Part shown: positions 1 to 6,109 of the stretch, piece after piece | Layout of the letters: each line of letters opens with the position of its first letter | How positions within the stretch are numbered: position 1 is the first letter of the stretch | Source of the DNA: Thermoplasmatota archaeon | GTDB taxonomy: Archaea; Thermoplasmatota; E2; DHVEG-1 | Assembly (NCBI GenBank): GCA_030605515.1 | Contig: JAUWIE010000116.1 | Location: 1-12,265 of the forward strand | Direction of reading: 5' to 3' | DNA: 12,265 nt | Position numbers and translations under genes: made by a program | The notes under the pieces: model-generated | Told to the model about the DNA's origin: nothing | The model's input: the letters and a program-made list of their open reading frames with translations, nothing else | The model's database searches: none

Positions 1-488
1 AGATGATAGCTGAAACAGTTAAAGGACTTTCGGAGACAAATACGGTCCCATCATTGATTAATTTGGATTATGCAGATATGAAAACTATTATGGATTCAGG
101 TGGACTTTCAGTTATGCTTTGGGGAGAAGCAGATGAGGATGCAGGAGTTGAGACAATTGTAAACGAAGCTTTAAATCATCCATTACTAAATGTTGACTAC
201 ACGGGAGCAAATGGAGCTTTAATTCATATTACAGGTGGACCAAATATGAGCCTGAAATACGTTCAAGATGTAGCAAAAACACTTACTCAGGATCTAGATT
301 GTTATTCTAATGTAATACTAGGTGCACGTGTACTACCTGAATTTGAAGGGAAATGTCGTGTTATGGCAATAATGACTGGAGTGCAGTCTCCTAATCTTCT
401 TGGTCCAAAAACAAGCTCTTCACTTGAAGCTCGTCCAACTAGACAAGTAGTAACAAGTCCAAAGTTCGAAATCGATTTTGTAAGATAA
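1..488 (+). CDS. ftsZ: Cell division GTPase FtsZ (FtsZ2-like), 3' part only
   Basis: This is the C-terminal part of an FtsZ tubulin homologue, the GTPase that polymerises into the cytokinetic ring. The frame is open from the left edge, so the GTP-binding N-terminal half lies outside the window; about 161 residues are visible. The T7 synergy loop and its surroundings are clear (LINLDYADMKTIM, residues 18-30 of the visible part). This is the loop that completes the GTPase site of the next subunit. The C-terminal FtsZ domain follows, with the stretch RVMAIMTGVQSPNLLGP near residues 120-136. That wording resembles archaeal FtsZ2 rather than FtsZ1; this paralogue assignment is inference. The short tail ends in EIDFVR, a typical FtsZ-type end. 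The gene faces pyrH and shares a palindromic terminator with it. Confidence 0.93.
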   Translation, partial: MIAETVKGLSETNTVPSLINLDYADMKTIMDSGGLSVMLWGEADEDAGVETIVNEALNHPLLNVDYTGANGALIHITGGPNMSLKYVQDVAKTLTQDLDCYSNVILGARVLPEFEGKCRVMAIMTGVQSPNLLGPKTSSSLEARPTRQVVTSPKFEIDFVR

Positions 489-518
489 AAAAAAAGGATA
501 TCCTTTTTTTCTTTTTTT
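487..518. terminator. Bidirectional palindromic terminator between ftsZ and pyrH
   Basis: A perfect palindrome centred on GGATATCC (496-503) is flanked by a run of A to the left and T to the right. The plus strand therefore reads a stem ending in T7, followed by a second T7 after one C. The minus strand reads the same stem ending in T9. It lies right behind the ftsZ stop and right behind the pyrH stop, so it can end both convergent transcripts. Oligo-T tracts alone are known to terminate archaeal RNA polymerase; the stem may or may not contribute. Confidence 0.75.
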
Positions 519-1191
519 ATAATTTAATTGTTGAACCATTAAATTTTTGGTTAGTAATAACTTTTTCAAGTTGATCTAGTTTTTTTCCATTTACTACAAA
601 TGTTGGTATTTTTGCTCTTTGAATAATTTCTAAAGCAGGACCATCAATCACTATGTTTTTACCTGCTGAACTCCAATTTGCTCCATATTTTTCTATTAAT
701 TTTTTTATTGACACCTTAATTAGTTTTTTTGCATCGCTATATTTATTTGGATCTTTATCATAGATACCATCTACGTTTGTTGCGATAATGTATTTATCTG
801 CATGTGTTTTTTCTGCGAGTTCAGCACCAACCATATCTGTACTATGACCTGGTGTTGTTCCACCCATAACTACAATTGGTTTGTCTATATCTTTTGCCTC
901 TTTTGTAGTAAATGGAATATCCTTGTTTGATATCTTTAGTATTCTTGCAAGTATCTCTGCGTTTATTCTTGTTATCTTAATACCTATCTCATCTAATGTT
1001 TTTTCATTAAAATTTAGTTCTCGTCCAAGTTTTATATATGTCCTTGCTGTTTTTCCACCGCCTACTACAATAAAAATTTTATTTTTTTTACTTGACTTTT
1101 TTAGCAATACTATGAGTTGATTGAAAAACGAGATATCTATATCTTCTGAGAATAATACTGACCCACCGATTGAAATTACTATTGCTTTCAT
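517..1191 (-). CDS. pyrH: UMP kinase (archaeal PyrH type)
   Basis: This enzyme phosphorylates UMP to UDP with ATP in the cytosol, in pyrimidine nucleotide synthesis. It belongs to the amino acid kinase fold family, and its 224 residues match the short archaeal form. Visible motifs are the N-terminal phosphate loop ISIGGSV (residues 6-12), VVGGGKTAR (42-50), the UMP-binding GGTTPGHSTD (110-119) and the ATP-side NVDGIYDKDP (139-148). I start at the ATG at 1191, giving MKAIVIS, because homologues begin within a few residues of this strand. A TTG two codons upstream (1197) is also in frame but less likely. A TATA-like stretch at about 1213-1222 sits near 27 bases before 1191, which would make the mRNA leaderless. 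It shares its direction with the upstream SecB-like gene, but a terminator-like stem separates them. Confidence 0.93.
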   Translation of the reverse strand: MKAIVISIGGSVLFSEDIDISFFNQLIVLLKKSSKKNKIFIVVGGGKTARTYIKLGRELNFNEKTLDEIGIKITRINAEILARILKISNKDIPFTTKEAKDIDKPIVVMGGTTPGHSTDMVGAELAEKTHADKYIIATNVDGIYDKDPNKYSDAKKLIKVSIKKLIEKYGANWSSAGKNIVIDGPALEIIQRAKIPTFVVNGKKLDQLEKVITNQKFNGSTIKL

Positions 1192-1212
1192 TTGCAAATG
1201 GTATGTATATTT

Positions 1213-1222
1213 TGATTTATTA
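1213..1222 (-). promoter_or_regulatory. Possible TATA box for pyrH
   Basis: On the minus strand this reads TAATAAATCA. Its centre is about 27 bases from the ATG at 1191, the usual archaeal TATA-to-start distance, so transcription would begin at or next to the start codon. The match is weak in AT-rich DNA. Confidence 0.3.
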
Positions 1223-1244
1223 GGATTGTTAATATGTGAATTAT

Positions 1245-1265
1245 AAAAAAGGCTCGAGTAGCTTT
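1245..1265 (-). terminator. Terminator behind the SecB-like gene
   Basis: Immediately past the stop at 1266, the minus strand reads AAAAAGCT, a five-base loop, then AGC with one bulged C, and a run of six T. This small stem plus oligo-T should end the upstream transcript before pyrH. Confidence 0.55.
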
Positions 1266-1712
1266 TTATGCTACTTCGGGTCCGGCTATTTGCCCTTTCT
1301 TTGGATCAGTTCCTAATCTAACCTGTGGTAAAGGAATCGGCGGAGGTAATCCAAGGTCTTTTGCTAAGCCAACTGCTTCTGGTACACACGCATGCATAAC
1401 AGCAGTATGTATATGGCTTGCGATCTGATCAGGCATTTTACGTGTATTTTTCCAGTCATTTGCGATTTTTCTTGCTTTTTCATCTTCTAAAAGTAATGAT
1501 CCTTCGAGCTTAACCATACCTATAGGTCCATAGCTTGCTGTATATTGAAAATCAATAGTAGCTTTATCGTTTTTAATGTCATATATCTGAGTCACTGTAC
1601 TGTTATGATCGATTCGAACCTGTTTTGGACGTTCATTACGGTTTATATAACGTCTTGCTTCAATTGATTTCAACTGGATATTTCTAATCCTCATATAATA
1701 AGATGATAACAT
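1266..1712 (-). CDS. Conserved archaeal protein of unknown function, SecB-like fold suspected
   Basis: This is a soluble protein of 148 residues with no signal peptide, membrane segment or metal motif. I do not recognise a named family. The order of elements recalls the export chaperone SecB. A first strand (RNIQLKSIEARRY, residues 10-22) is followed by two long hydrophobic strands with a turn (about 46-76). After these comes a helix carrying HACVPEAVGLAKDLGL and a proline-rich PPPIPLPQV segment (123-131). SecB has a comparable cysteine-proline helix followed by a Pro-rich strand. This resemblance is inference from pattern only. Start: the ATG at 1712 fits a leaderless mRNA, because a TATA box lies about 27-30 bases before it. 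An internal ATG at 1694 (residue 7) is an alternative. The gene is divergent from the CBS gene. Confidence 0.75.
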   Translation of the reverse strand: MLSSYYMRIRNIQLKSIEARRYINRNERPKQVRIDHNSTVTQIYDIKNDKATIDFQYTASYGPIGMVKLEGSLLLEDEKARKIANDWKNTRKMPDQIASHIHTAVMHACVPEAVGLAKDLGLPPPIPLPQVRLGTDPKKGQIAGPEVA

Positions 1713-1737
1713 AATACATGCTTTTACTTCTTTCGTT

Positions 1738-1746
1738 AAATTTATA
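1738..1746 (-). promoter_or_regulatory. TATA box for the SecB-like gene
   Basis: The minus strand reads TATAAATTT, a good archaeal TATA box. Its centre near 1742 predicts a transcription start around 1713-1717, essentially at the ATG at 1712. No Shine-Dalgarno sequence is seen, consistent with a leaderless mRNA. Confidence 0.55.
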
Positions 1747-1836
1747 CTTAATAAGAAATTTAGTGTGACAAATGTTTTTTCTTATGGTTATTTTTGAAAA
1801 TAATAAGACAAAGTTTCATAATAAAAATTTATTTCA

Positions 1837-1843
1837 TATATAG
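1837..1843 (+). promoter_or_regulatory. Possible TATA box for the CBS gene
   Basis: TATATAG is centred near 1840, about 27-29 bases before the ATG at 1869. This favours a leaderless mRNA starting at that codon. Confidence 0.4.
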
Positions 1844-2024
1844 TGGTTCTCTGCTAGTAAATAAGATAATGGCTAATAATGTAATAACAATTGATGGTAA
1901 TGATACTATTTTAGAAGCTTGTAAAAAATATAATGATTATAAAATTGGTTGTATGATTGTTACAAATGAAGGATCAATGATGGGAATTATTACAGAGAGA
2001 GATATTATTTCAAGGGCAATCATT

Positions 2025-2031
2025 AAAAAAA
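2025..2031 (+). other. Seven-A homopolymer at the CBS gene frameshift
   Basis: The reading frame of CBS domain 1 (codons starting at 2025, 2028 and 2031) passes into that of CBS domain 2 (codons starting at 2032) only if one base is skipped here or two are added. The length of this A run decides whether the gene is intact. Confidence 0.8.
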
Positions 2032-2366
2032 GATCCGCAGGAAACAAAAATTAATGAGATCATGTCAAAAGATATTATCACGATTCATCCAATGGCAGAT
2101 ATAAAAGATGCTGCTGAGTTAATGGGTAAAAATAAAATTAAGAAAATCCCTGTTACATCAAAAAACGGAGATTTACTTGGAGTTATAACAATAACAAATA
2201 TAGTAAATGTTATACCAAATTATCTAAAAATACTATCTGAAGGCGGAAACAGCGAATCATTTAGATATGCATCAAGTAAGTTTCAGAAAGTAAAAATCTA
2301 AAAAAACCGATTAGAGATTACTCAAATTTTTAATTTCTTAATAAAAAAAGCTTGTTAATTAGAGAA

Positions 2367-2379
2367 ATACATAAATACC
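2367..2379 (+). promoter_or_regulatory. Possible TATA box for the membrane protein gene
   Basis: AATACATAAATAC is centred near 2373, which predicts a transcription start near 2400. The leader would be at most about 8 bases and would still include GGGAG at 2400-2404. Confidence 0.4.
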
Positions 2380-2407
2380 TAAACAATATAATCCCATCTG
2401 GGAGATT

Positions 2408-3196
2408 ATGAAAAAAATAATTATTTGCTTACTAATAAGTTGCATAATATCCATATACATATCCTCTGCAATAGCATCAGAAGAAGATCTAAGCACCGAC
2501 ACATATAATATTTTAATTACTACAGATGATAATTCATTAATAGTTGAAGAAAGCTTAACAATTCAAGGTATAACAAATGAGACTTATAGCACTATTACAT
2601 TTTGGCTGCAAAACAAAGTAGATGAAGATATTAACATTCTTGTTAATAACAATAATATACCCTATGAATCAACCGGTAATGAATATCTGTGTGATATATC
2701 AGCCCTAAACATTTCCAAAGACACATCAATCCGAGTAATAATCTCCTATAAACTTAGTAATAACGTTGAAGAATTTAATAAGATGGTAACCTATAATACA
2801 ACATCCATATCAGTTACATTTGATGAAGAAAATATATTCTCCGGGGAAGATCTGCAAGCAGGTGGTTATTTTAGTCTATTACTTTATAAACCTACAGAAA
2901 CTCCATTAAGCTGGTATATTATAATTCTTATAGCACTTCTTATTATTCTCGTAATTGTTCTTACTTTATACTCATTTCAAAGGCAAAAATCAAAAATTAT
3001 CGATCAAGGAAGTGAATCTGAAGAGCTATTAAATTCAAAAAAGGCACTTCTAATGTCAATTCTAAAAGATATAGAAAAACAACATCGATCAAAGCAGATT
3101 TCTGATGATACATATCATAAACTTAAAGATCAATATAAAGAACAAGCAGTAGATGCAATGAAAAAACTCGAAGATTTGAAATCAAAAATCAAATAA
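2408..3196 (+). CDS. Single-pass surface protein with cytoplasmic helical tail, function unknown
   Basis: This protein of 262 residues is predicted to sit in the cytoplasmic membrane with its N-terminal part outside. An N-terminal signal sequence (KK, then a hydrophobic stretch to about residue 22, then SAIASEED) is followed by a beta-rich ectodomain (about 30-165) with several N-glycosylation sequons. Next is one strong transmembrane segment (about 169-191, WYIIILIALLIILVIVLT). The basic, highly charged tail (192-262) is predicted helical. Its wording (KKALLMSILKDIEKQ..., ISDDTYHKLKDQYKEQA) is a short helical hairpin that recurs at the C-termini of archaeal membrane proteins. I recognise the architecture, not a named family. 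The start ATG has GGAG four bases upstream. The last 15 bases overlap the 3' end of rfcL on the other strand. Confidence 0.85.
   Translation: MKKIIICLLISCIISIYISSAIASEEDLSTDTYNILITTDDNSLIVEESLTIQGITNETYSTITFWLQNKVDEDINILVNNNNIPYESTGNEYLCDISALNISKDTSIRVIISYKLSNNVEEFNKMVTYNTTSISVTFDEENIFSGEDLQAGGYFSLLLYKPTETPLSWYIIILIALLIILVIVLTLYSFQRQKSKIIDQGSESEELLNSKKALLMSILKDIEKQHRSKQISDDTYHKLKDQYKEQAVDAMKKLEDLKSKIK
3161..3166 (-). terminator. Possible oligo-T terminator for rfcL
   Basis: The minus strand has a T6 run 15 bases past the rfcL stop, inside the coding region of the convergent membrane protein gene. No stem is seen. It is the first T run available to end the rfcL transcript. Confidence 0.3.
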
Positions 3197-4606
3197 GCTC
3201 TGCTGCTGACTTTCTTTTACTTCTTCTACAATAGGACTATCTGTAGTAATTTCCTTTAATGGTTCTACATCGATTTTAGTTTCAGAATTACTAAGTATTT
3301 CTTCAAGTTTATGTAAATAATTCTTACCAAGGATGTATTTTATTTCAGTTTCAGAAAAATCAAATCTCTTTTTCATTTTAATAGCGAAATTAGTGTCATT
3401 TCTAAACATGTATACCAAGTACGTAAAAAGAAAATCCTTACTTTTATTATTTGAATTATGACAGGCTTTACTAATTTTATTAATAATTGAATCTCTCATA
3501 TCTCTAACAGGTTTGCTATTTTTTATTTCTCTAAGCCACATAGGAAAATTATATCGCTCATTTGGATAATCATGTGTTTTTGCAGATGCAACTCCACAGT
3601 TCATAATATCACTAGCATATGACCATAATCCAAAATTTTGCCTACGATATGTCCGACCTAAGAAAACATCTGCCTTTGATAAAGAATCATAGCCTTTTAC
3701 TAGATCATTAAAATCTTTGTATTCATTTGGTAAGTTTTCATTTATCCAGTGTAAAACACTACCAGGATCCAAATCTAATAAATGCATAGTTTCTTTTATG
3801 CTTTGTATATTCTTAGTTTTGAAAATTTCTCTAAGTGCATCAAAAATAATTTTCTCACGATCTCTATAACCTAAAACCTCAAGTGATTGAACATCAACTT
3901 GTTTTCTATCAAGACTAATTGATTGAATATCATTTACCGCTGAGCGGATATCACCTTTACATCTATCTGCAATTATTTGTAATACTTTCTGATCAACTGT
4001 TACATCTTCTTCATTACATATTCTTCTCAGTAAATTAAAAACTGCATTTGGATAAGGGTTATAGAATTTTATCAAATTACAACTTTGTTTTAAACTTTCA
4101 CCACTACCTTTTATAAGACCATAGTAATCATTTACTATCAAAATCATCGGTTGATTTGTAATTTTAATTGTATCGACAATAGCTTTTTTACCACCTTTAT
4201 CACTGAAATCATTTTTTGTTGTGTTTGAATGCTCTATTCTTTCATACAGGTTATCAGCTTCATCCAAGATTATTAATTTCCTACCTCCTTTCTTAGATGA
4301 AAAAAATCTACCTTGATCATCGAATGTTTCATTTATTGCACCTGATGTCGCAACTTTTTTAATTTTTTCTGCATTTCTCGCATCTGAGGTGTTTAGTTCT
4401 ATTATCGTCCATCCATTTTCATATGCAAGGGCAAGAGCACAACTTGTTTTACCAATACCCGGTTTACCTGACAATATCACTGCTCTTTTCTTGGGAATTC
4501 CTTTAACCCAGGAGCTAGCCCATTTCCTAAGTGCTGTTACAGCACGCTCGTTTCCAACAACATCGTCAAGTGTTCTTGGCCTGTATTTTTCAGTCCAGTC
4601 CTCCAT
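3182..4606 (-). CDS. rfcL: Replication factor C large subunit
   Basis: This is the large subunit of the archaeal clamp loader, which with the small subunit opens PCNA and loads it on primed DNA using ATP. The 474 residues are within the family range. The N-terminus WTEKYRPRTLDDVVGNE (4-20) is the classic RFC opening. Walker A is GKPGIGKT (47-54) and Walker B is LIILDEAD (111-118). The stretch ILIVNDYYGL carries the sensor 1 asparagine, and KGDIRSAVNDIQ is the sensor 2 region. The last seven residues, QQSLFDF, form a PIP box that docks into PCNA. The frame stays open upstream to 4681, but MEDWTEKYRP is the family start; it also has a TATA box about 27-31 bases before it and no Shine-Dalgarno. 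The small subunit gene is not in the window. Confidence 0.96.
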   Translation of the reverse strand: MEDWTEKYRPRTLDDVVGNERAVTALRKWASSWVKGIPKKRAVILSGKPGIGKTSCALALAYENGWTIIELNTSDARNAEKIKKVATSGAINETFDDQGRFFSSKKGGRKLIILDEADNLYERIEHSNTTKNDFSDKGGKKAIVDTIKITNQPMILIVNDYYGLIKGSGESLKQSCNLIKFYNPYPNAVFNLLRRICNEEDVTVDQKVLQIIADRCKGDIRSAVNDIQSISLDRKQVDVQSLEVLGYRDREKIIFDALREIFKTKNIQSIKETMHLLDLDPGSVLHWINENLPNEYKDFNDLVKGYDSLSKADVFLGRTYRRQNFGLWSYASDIMNCGVASAKTHDYPNERYNFPMWLREIKNSKPVRDMRDSIINKISKACHNSNNKSKDFLFTYLVYMFRNDTNFAIKMKKRFDFSETEIKYILGKNYLHKLEEILSNSETKIDVEPLKEITTDSPIVEEVKESQQQSLFDF

Positions 4607-4630
4607 TATGATAAATATAACAAACCAGCT

Positions 4631-4646
4631 ATATTTTAATATATTT
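4631..4646 (-). promoter_or_regulatory. TATA box for rfcL
   Basis: The minus strand reads AAATATATTAAAATAT here, with its centre near 4637. Transcription would start near 4610, four or so bases before the ATG at 4606, giving an almost leaderless mRNA. Confidence 0.5.
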
Positions 4647-4667
4647 GTTTTAATATAGCTAGGACAT

Positions 4668-4680
4668 AACCTTTTTATCA
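4668..4680 (+). promoter_or_regulatory. BRE/TATA promoter of tRNA-Ser
   Basis: AACC followed by TTTTTATCA is about 31 bases before the mature tRNA end at 4707 and predicts a start near 4702. The first 11 bases are identical to the promoter core of the secreted protein gene at 8961-8971. Confidence 0.55.
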
Positions 4681-4706
4681 AATTGCTTTATTCCCATCTT
4701 TGATAT

Positions 4707-4790
4707 GCGGGGATGGCCCAGCCCGGCACGGCGATGGATTGCTAATCCATTGATCTTACGATCACGGGAGTTCAAATCTCCCTCCCCGCG
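4707..4790 (+). tRNA. tRNA-Ser, anticodon GCT
   Basis: This class II tRNA of 84 bases reads AGC/AGU serine codons. The acceptor stem pairs 4707-4713 (GCGGGGA) with 4783-4789 (TCCCCGC), with discriminator G at 4790 as expected for serine. The D stem pairs 4716-4718 with 4730-4732, with the GG pair at 4725-4726. The anticodon stem is 4734-4738 with 4746-4750, the loop is TTGCTAA, and the anticodon GCT is at 4741-4743. A long variable arm (4751-4765) has a GATC/GATC stem. The T stem is 4766-4770 with 4778-4782, and its loop is TTCAAAT. CCA is not encoded and no intron is present. Its GC-rich body stands out in AT-rich surroundings, as expected for structured RNA. Confidence 0.97.
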
Positions 4791-4808
4791 TAAAAATATA
4801 AAAATAGA
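4791..4808 (-). terminator. Oligo-T terminator behind the PAS protein gene
   Basis: Read on the minus strand, CTATTTTTATATTTTTA follows the PAS gene stop by about a dozen bases and ends just before the 3' end of the convergent tRNA gene. No clear stem is present. Confidence 0.4.
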
Positions 4809-4819
4809 ATCGCAATGTT

Positions 4820-6025
4820 CTACTGATTTTTTTCTTTATTATGTAATTCCTCTAGTCGCTTCCATTCGGTTACATCACGTGATATACCCATAGTACCAAT
4901 TATGTTTCCCTCTTCATCAAATCGAGGTACCTTAGTAACTAAAACCCATCGCTCAAAACCTTCAGGGCTTGTAAATTTCTCAATTTTGTTTATAATATAT
5001 TTGCCGTTTCTCATTACATCTTCGTCATCCTCAGAAATCCTTTTGGCTTCTTCTTCAGAAAAGAAATCAAAATCAGTTTTACCTATCATATCACTTGGCT
5101 TAACATTTGAATGAGCGGCTTTTGCCTTGTTTACCATTATAAACTTGTTTTCCTCATCTTTGAAATAAATAGAATCTGGCATATTATCCATCAACATCTG
5201 CAGTAGATGACGCTCATGAATAAGTTTAACCTCGGCTTTTTTTCTATCACTAATATCCCTAATGCTTACCACAAAATTTACTACATCATCTTCCCTTCTA
5301 AGAAGGAAAAATGAGCTAAGCTCAATATTTAGAATCTCTCCGTTATTATCTTTAATTTCTGTTTCATGACTTCGTGCAATTCTATCTACTAATAATTGCT
5401 CAAATTGTTCTACAACAATTGATAATGATTTAGGAGTGAGTAATTCAAGGTTTAGAAAGTTATTTCCTATCATCTCTTCTAGTTCAAGATCTAATAACTC
5501 CATTGCTTTCTTGTTTACATCAAGTATTTCACCACGTGCATCAAGAACAATGATTCCATCATTTGTACATTCAAATAAACCTCGATATTTCTTTTCACTT
5601 TCCTTTAATTTCCTCTCAGCGTTCTTACGCTCAGTAATGTCATTGATTAATGCTAGCATCACAGGTTCTTTTTCCATTTTAAAAAGAGAGGTGCTTATTT
5701 CCACAGGGACATGAAACCCATCTTTTTTTATGTTTTCAGTTTCATAATTGATACCACCTTTTGCAGATATTTCATCAATTAAGGATAGCCAATCAGTTGA
5801 TGCTGGGAGAATATCCTGCAGAGATAATTGCATTAATTCATCCCATGAATACCCAAGAAGTTCACATGATTTCATATTTGCTTCTAGTATCTTACCTTCA
5901 AGTGTTGTTAGAAAAGCTGCAGCATTAACTTGTTCAAATAAGGTTTTATATCTTCCATCAGAGGTAATATAATCTGTTTTTTTTTCTTTTGTTTCAATTG
6001 ATTTTTCCTCTGGTTTATCTAGCAT
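4820..6025 (-). CDS. Three-PAS-domain sensor protein without an output domain
   Basis: This cytosolic protein of 401 residues is built almost wholly of PAS/PAC repeats, which bind small ligands, haem or flavin, or mediate dimerisation. PAS 1 (about 26-135) ends in the PAC signature LALINDITERKNAERKL. PAS 2 (about 145-262) begins KYRGLFECTNDGIIVLD and ends VVSIRDISDRKKAE. PAS 3 (about 270-390) begins LQMLMDNMPDSIYFKDEENK and ends GTMGISRDVTEWKRLEE. Such modules normally lead into a histidine kinase. Here the protein stops 10 residues after the third PAC, with no H-box, ATPase, receiver or membrane segment. No cysteine or histidine pattern identifies a cofactor. The start ATG has GTGAT five bases upstream, matching the archaeal 16S 3' end. 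It follows the isomerase gene by 84 bases without a clear terminator, so they may share a transcript. Confidence 0.88.
   Translation of the reverse strand: MLDKPEEKSIETKEKKTDYITSDGRYKTLFEQVNAAAFLTTLEGKILEANMKSCELLGYSWDELMQLSLQDILPASTDWLSLIDEISAKGGINYETENIKKDGFHVPVEISTSLFKMEKEPVMLALINDITERKNAERKLKESEKKYRGLFECTNDGIIVLDARGEILDVNKKAMELLDLELEEMIGNNFLNLELLTPKSLSIVVEQFEQLLVDRIARSHETEIKDNNGEILNIELSSFFLLRREDDVVNFVVSIRDISDRKKAEVKLIHERHLLQMLMDNMPDSIYFKDEENKFIMVNKAKAAHSNVKPSDMIGKTDFDFFSEEEAKRISEDDEDVMRNGKYIINKIEKFTSPEGFERWVLVTKVPRFDEEGNIIGTMGISRDVTEWKRLEELHNKEKNQ
4827..4833 (+). terminator. Possible T7 terminator for tRNA-Ser
   Basis: The bases directly after the tRNA are A-rich, so the first T run able to stop transcription is T7, 37 bases past the tRNA end and inside the end of the convergent PAS gene. 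The precursor would need 3' trimming before CCA addition. Confidence 0.35.
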
Positions 6026-6109
6026 ATGCCATCACTTTTTTGCATTCCATTTAACATTTTTCAATATTAACAAATTTATTAGACAATGAATGAAATACAT
6101 CTTCGATAT

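Larger units (their letters stand above)
1794..2301 (+). pseudogene. Two-CBS-domain protein gene, interrupted by a frameshift
   Basis: Tandem CBS domains form an adenosyl-nucleotide-binding Bateman module. Small stand-alone versions are common in archaea and usually have unknown partners. CBS 1 (MANNVITIDGNDTILEA... to GIITERDII) is read from 1869 to about 2030. CBS 2 (KINEIMSKDIITI... to LLGVITITNIV) is read from 2032 to 2301 in the next frame. The break lies in seven A at 2025-2031. Skipping one A joins IIKK directly to DPQETKINEIM, as expected for an intact linker; two extra A would also restore the frame, giving KKK before DP. The joined protein would be about 143 residues. The start is uncertain. 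ATG 1869 has a TATA box at the leaderless distance. However, the residues before it (LLVNKIM) look like the usual opening of a CBS 1 domain, and the frame reaches back to a TTG at 1794. Sequencing error, a real mutation or a recoding site are all possible. Confidence 0.75.

Noticed and set aside
881..1120. Open frame on the plus strand opposite pyrH
   Set aside because: Antisense shadow of a well-supported kinase gene; hydrophobic low-complexity product.
2025..2062. Programmed -1 frameshifting at the A run in the CBS gene
   Set aside because: The second half is in the +1 frame, so a -1 slip on the A run would not join the two domains; no stimulatory stem is evident.
2392..2403. TCCCA-TC-TGGGA hairpin just before the membrane protein start
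   Set aside because: The loop is only two bases, so it cannot form a stable stem, and it overlaps the GGGAG ribosome site; probably chance.
4607..4681. Upstream extension of the rfcL reading frame by 25 codons
   Set aside because: The extension is not RFC-like, contains the TATA box of the gene, and the family starts at MEDWTEKYRP-like sequence, so I start at 4606.
4707..4820. tRNA-Ser as an integration site of a mobile element
   Set aside because: No integrase, no repeated tRNA 3' end and no change in base composition beside it.
4705..4893. Open frame across tRNA-Ser
   Set aside because: It covers the tRNA gene and the antisense of the PAS gene; no ribosome site and no recognisable protein.
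4389..5972. Several open frames on the plus strand opposite rfcL and the PAS gene
   Set aside because: Serine-rich shadow frames of clear coding regions, with no ribosome sites.
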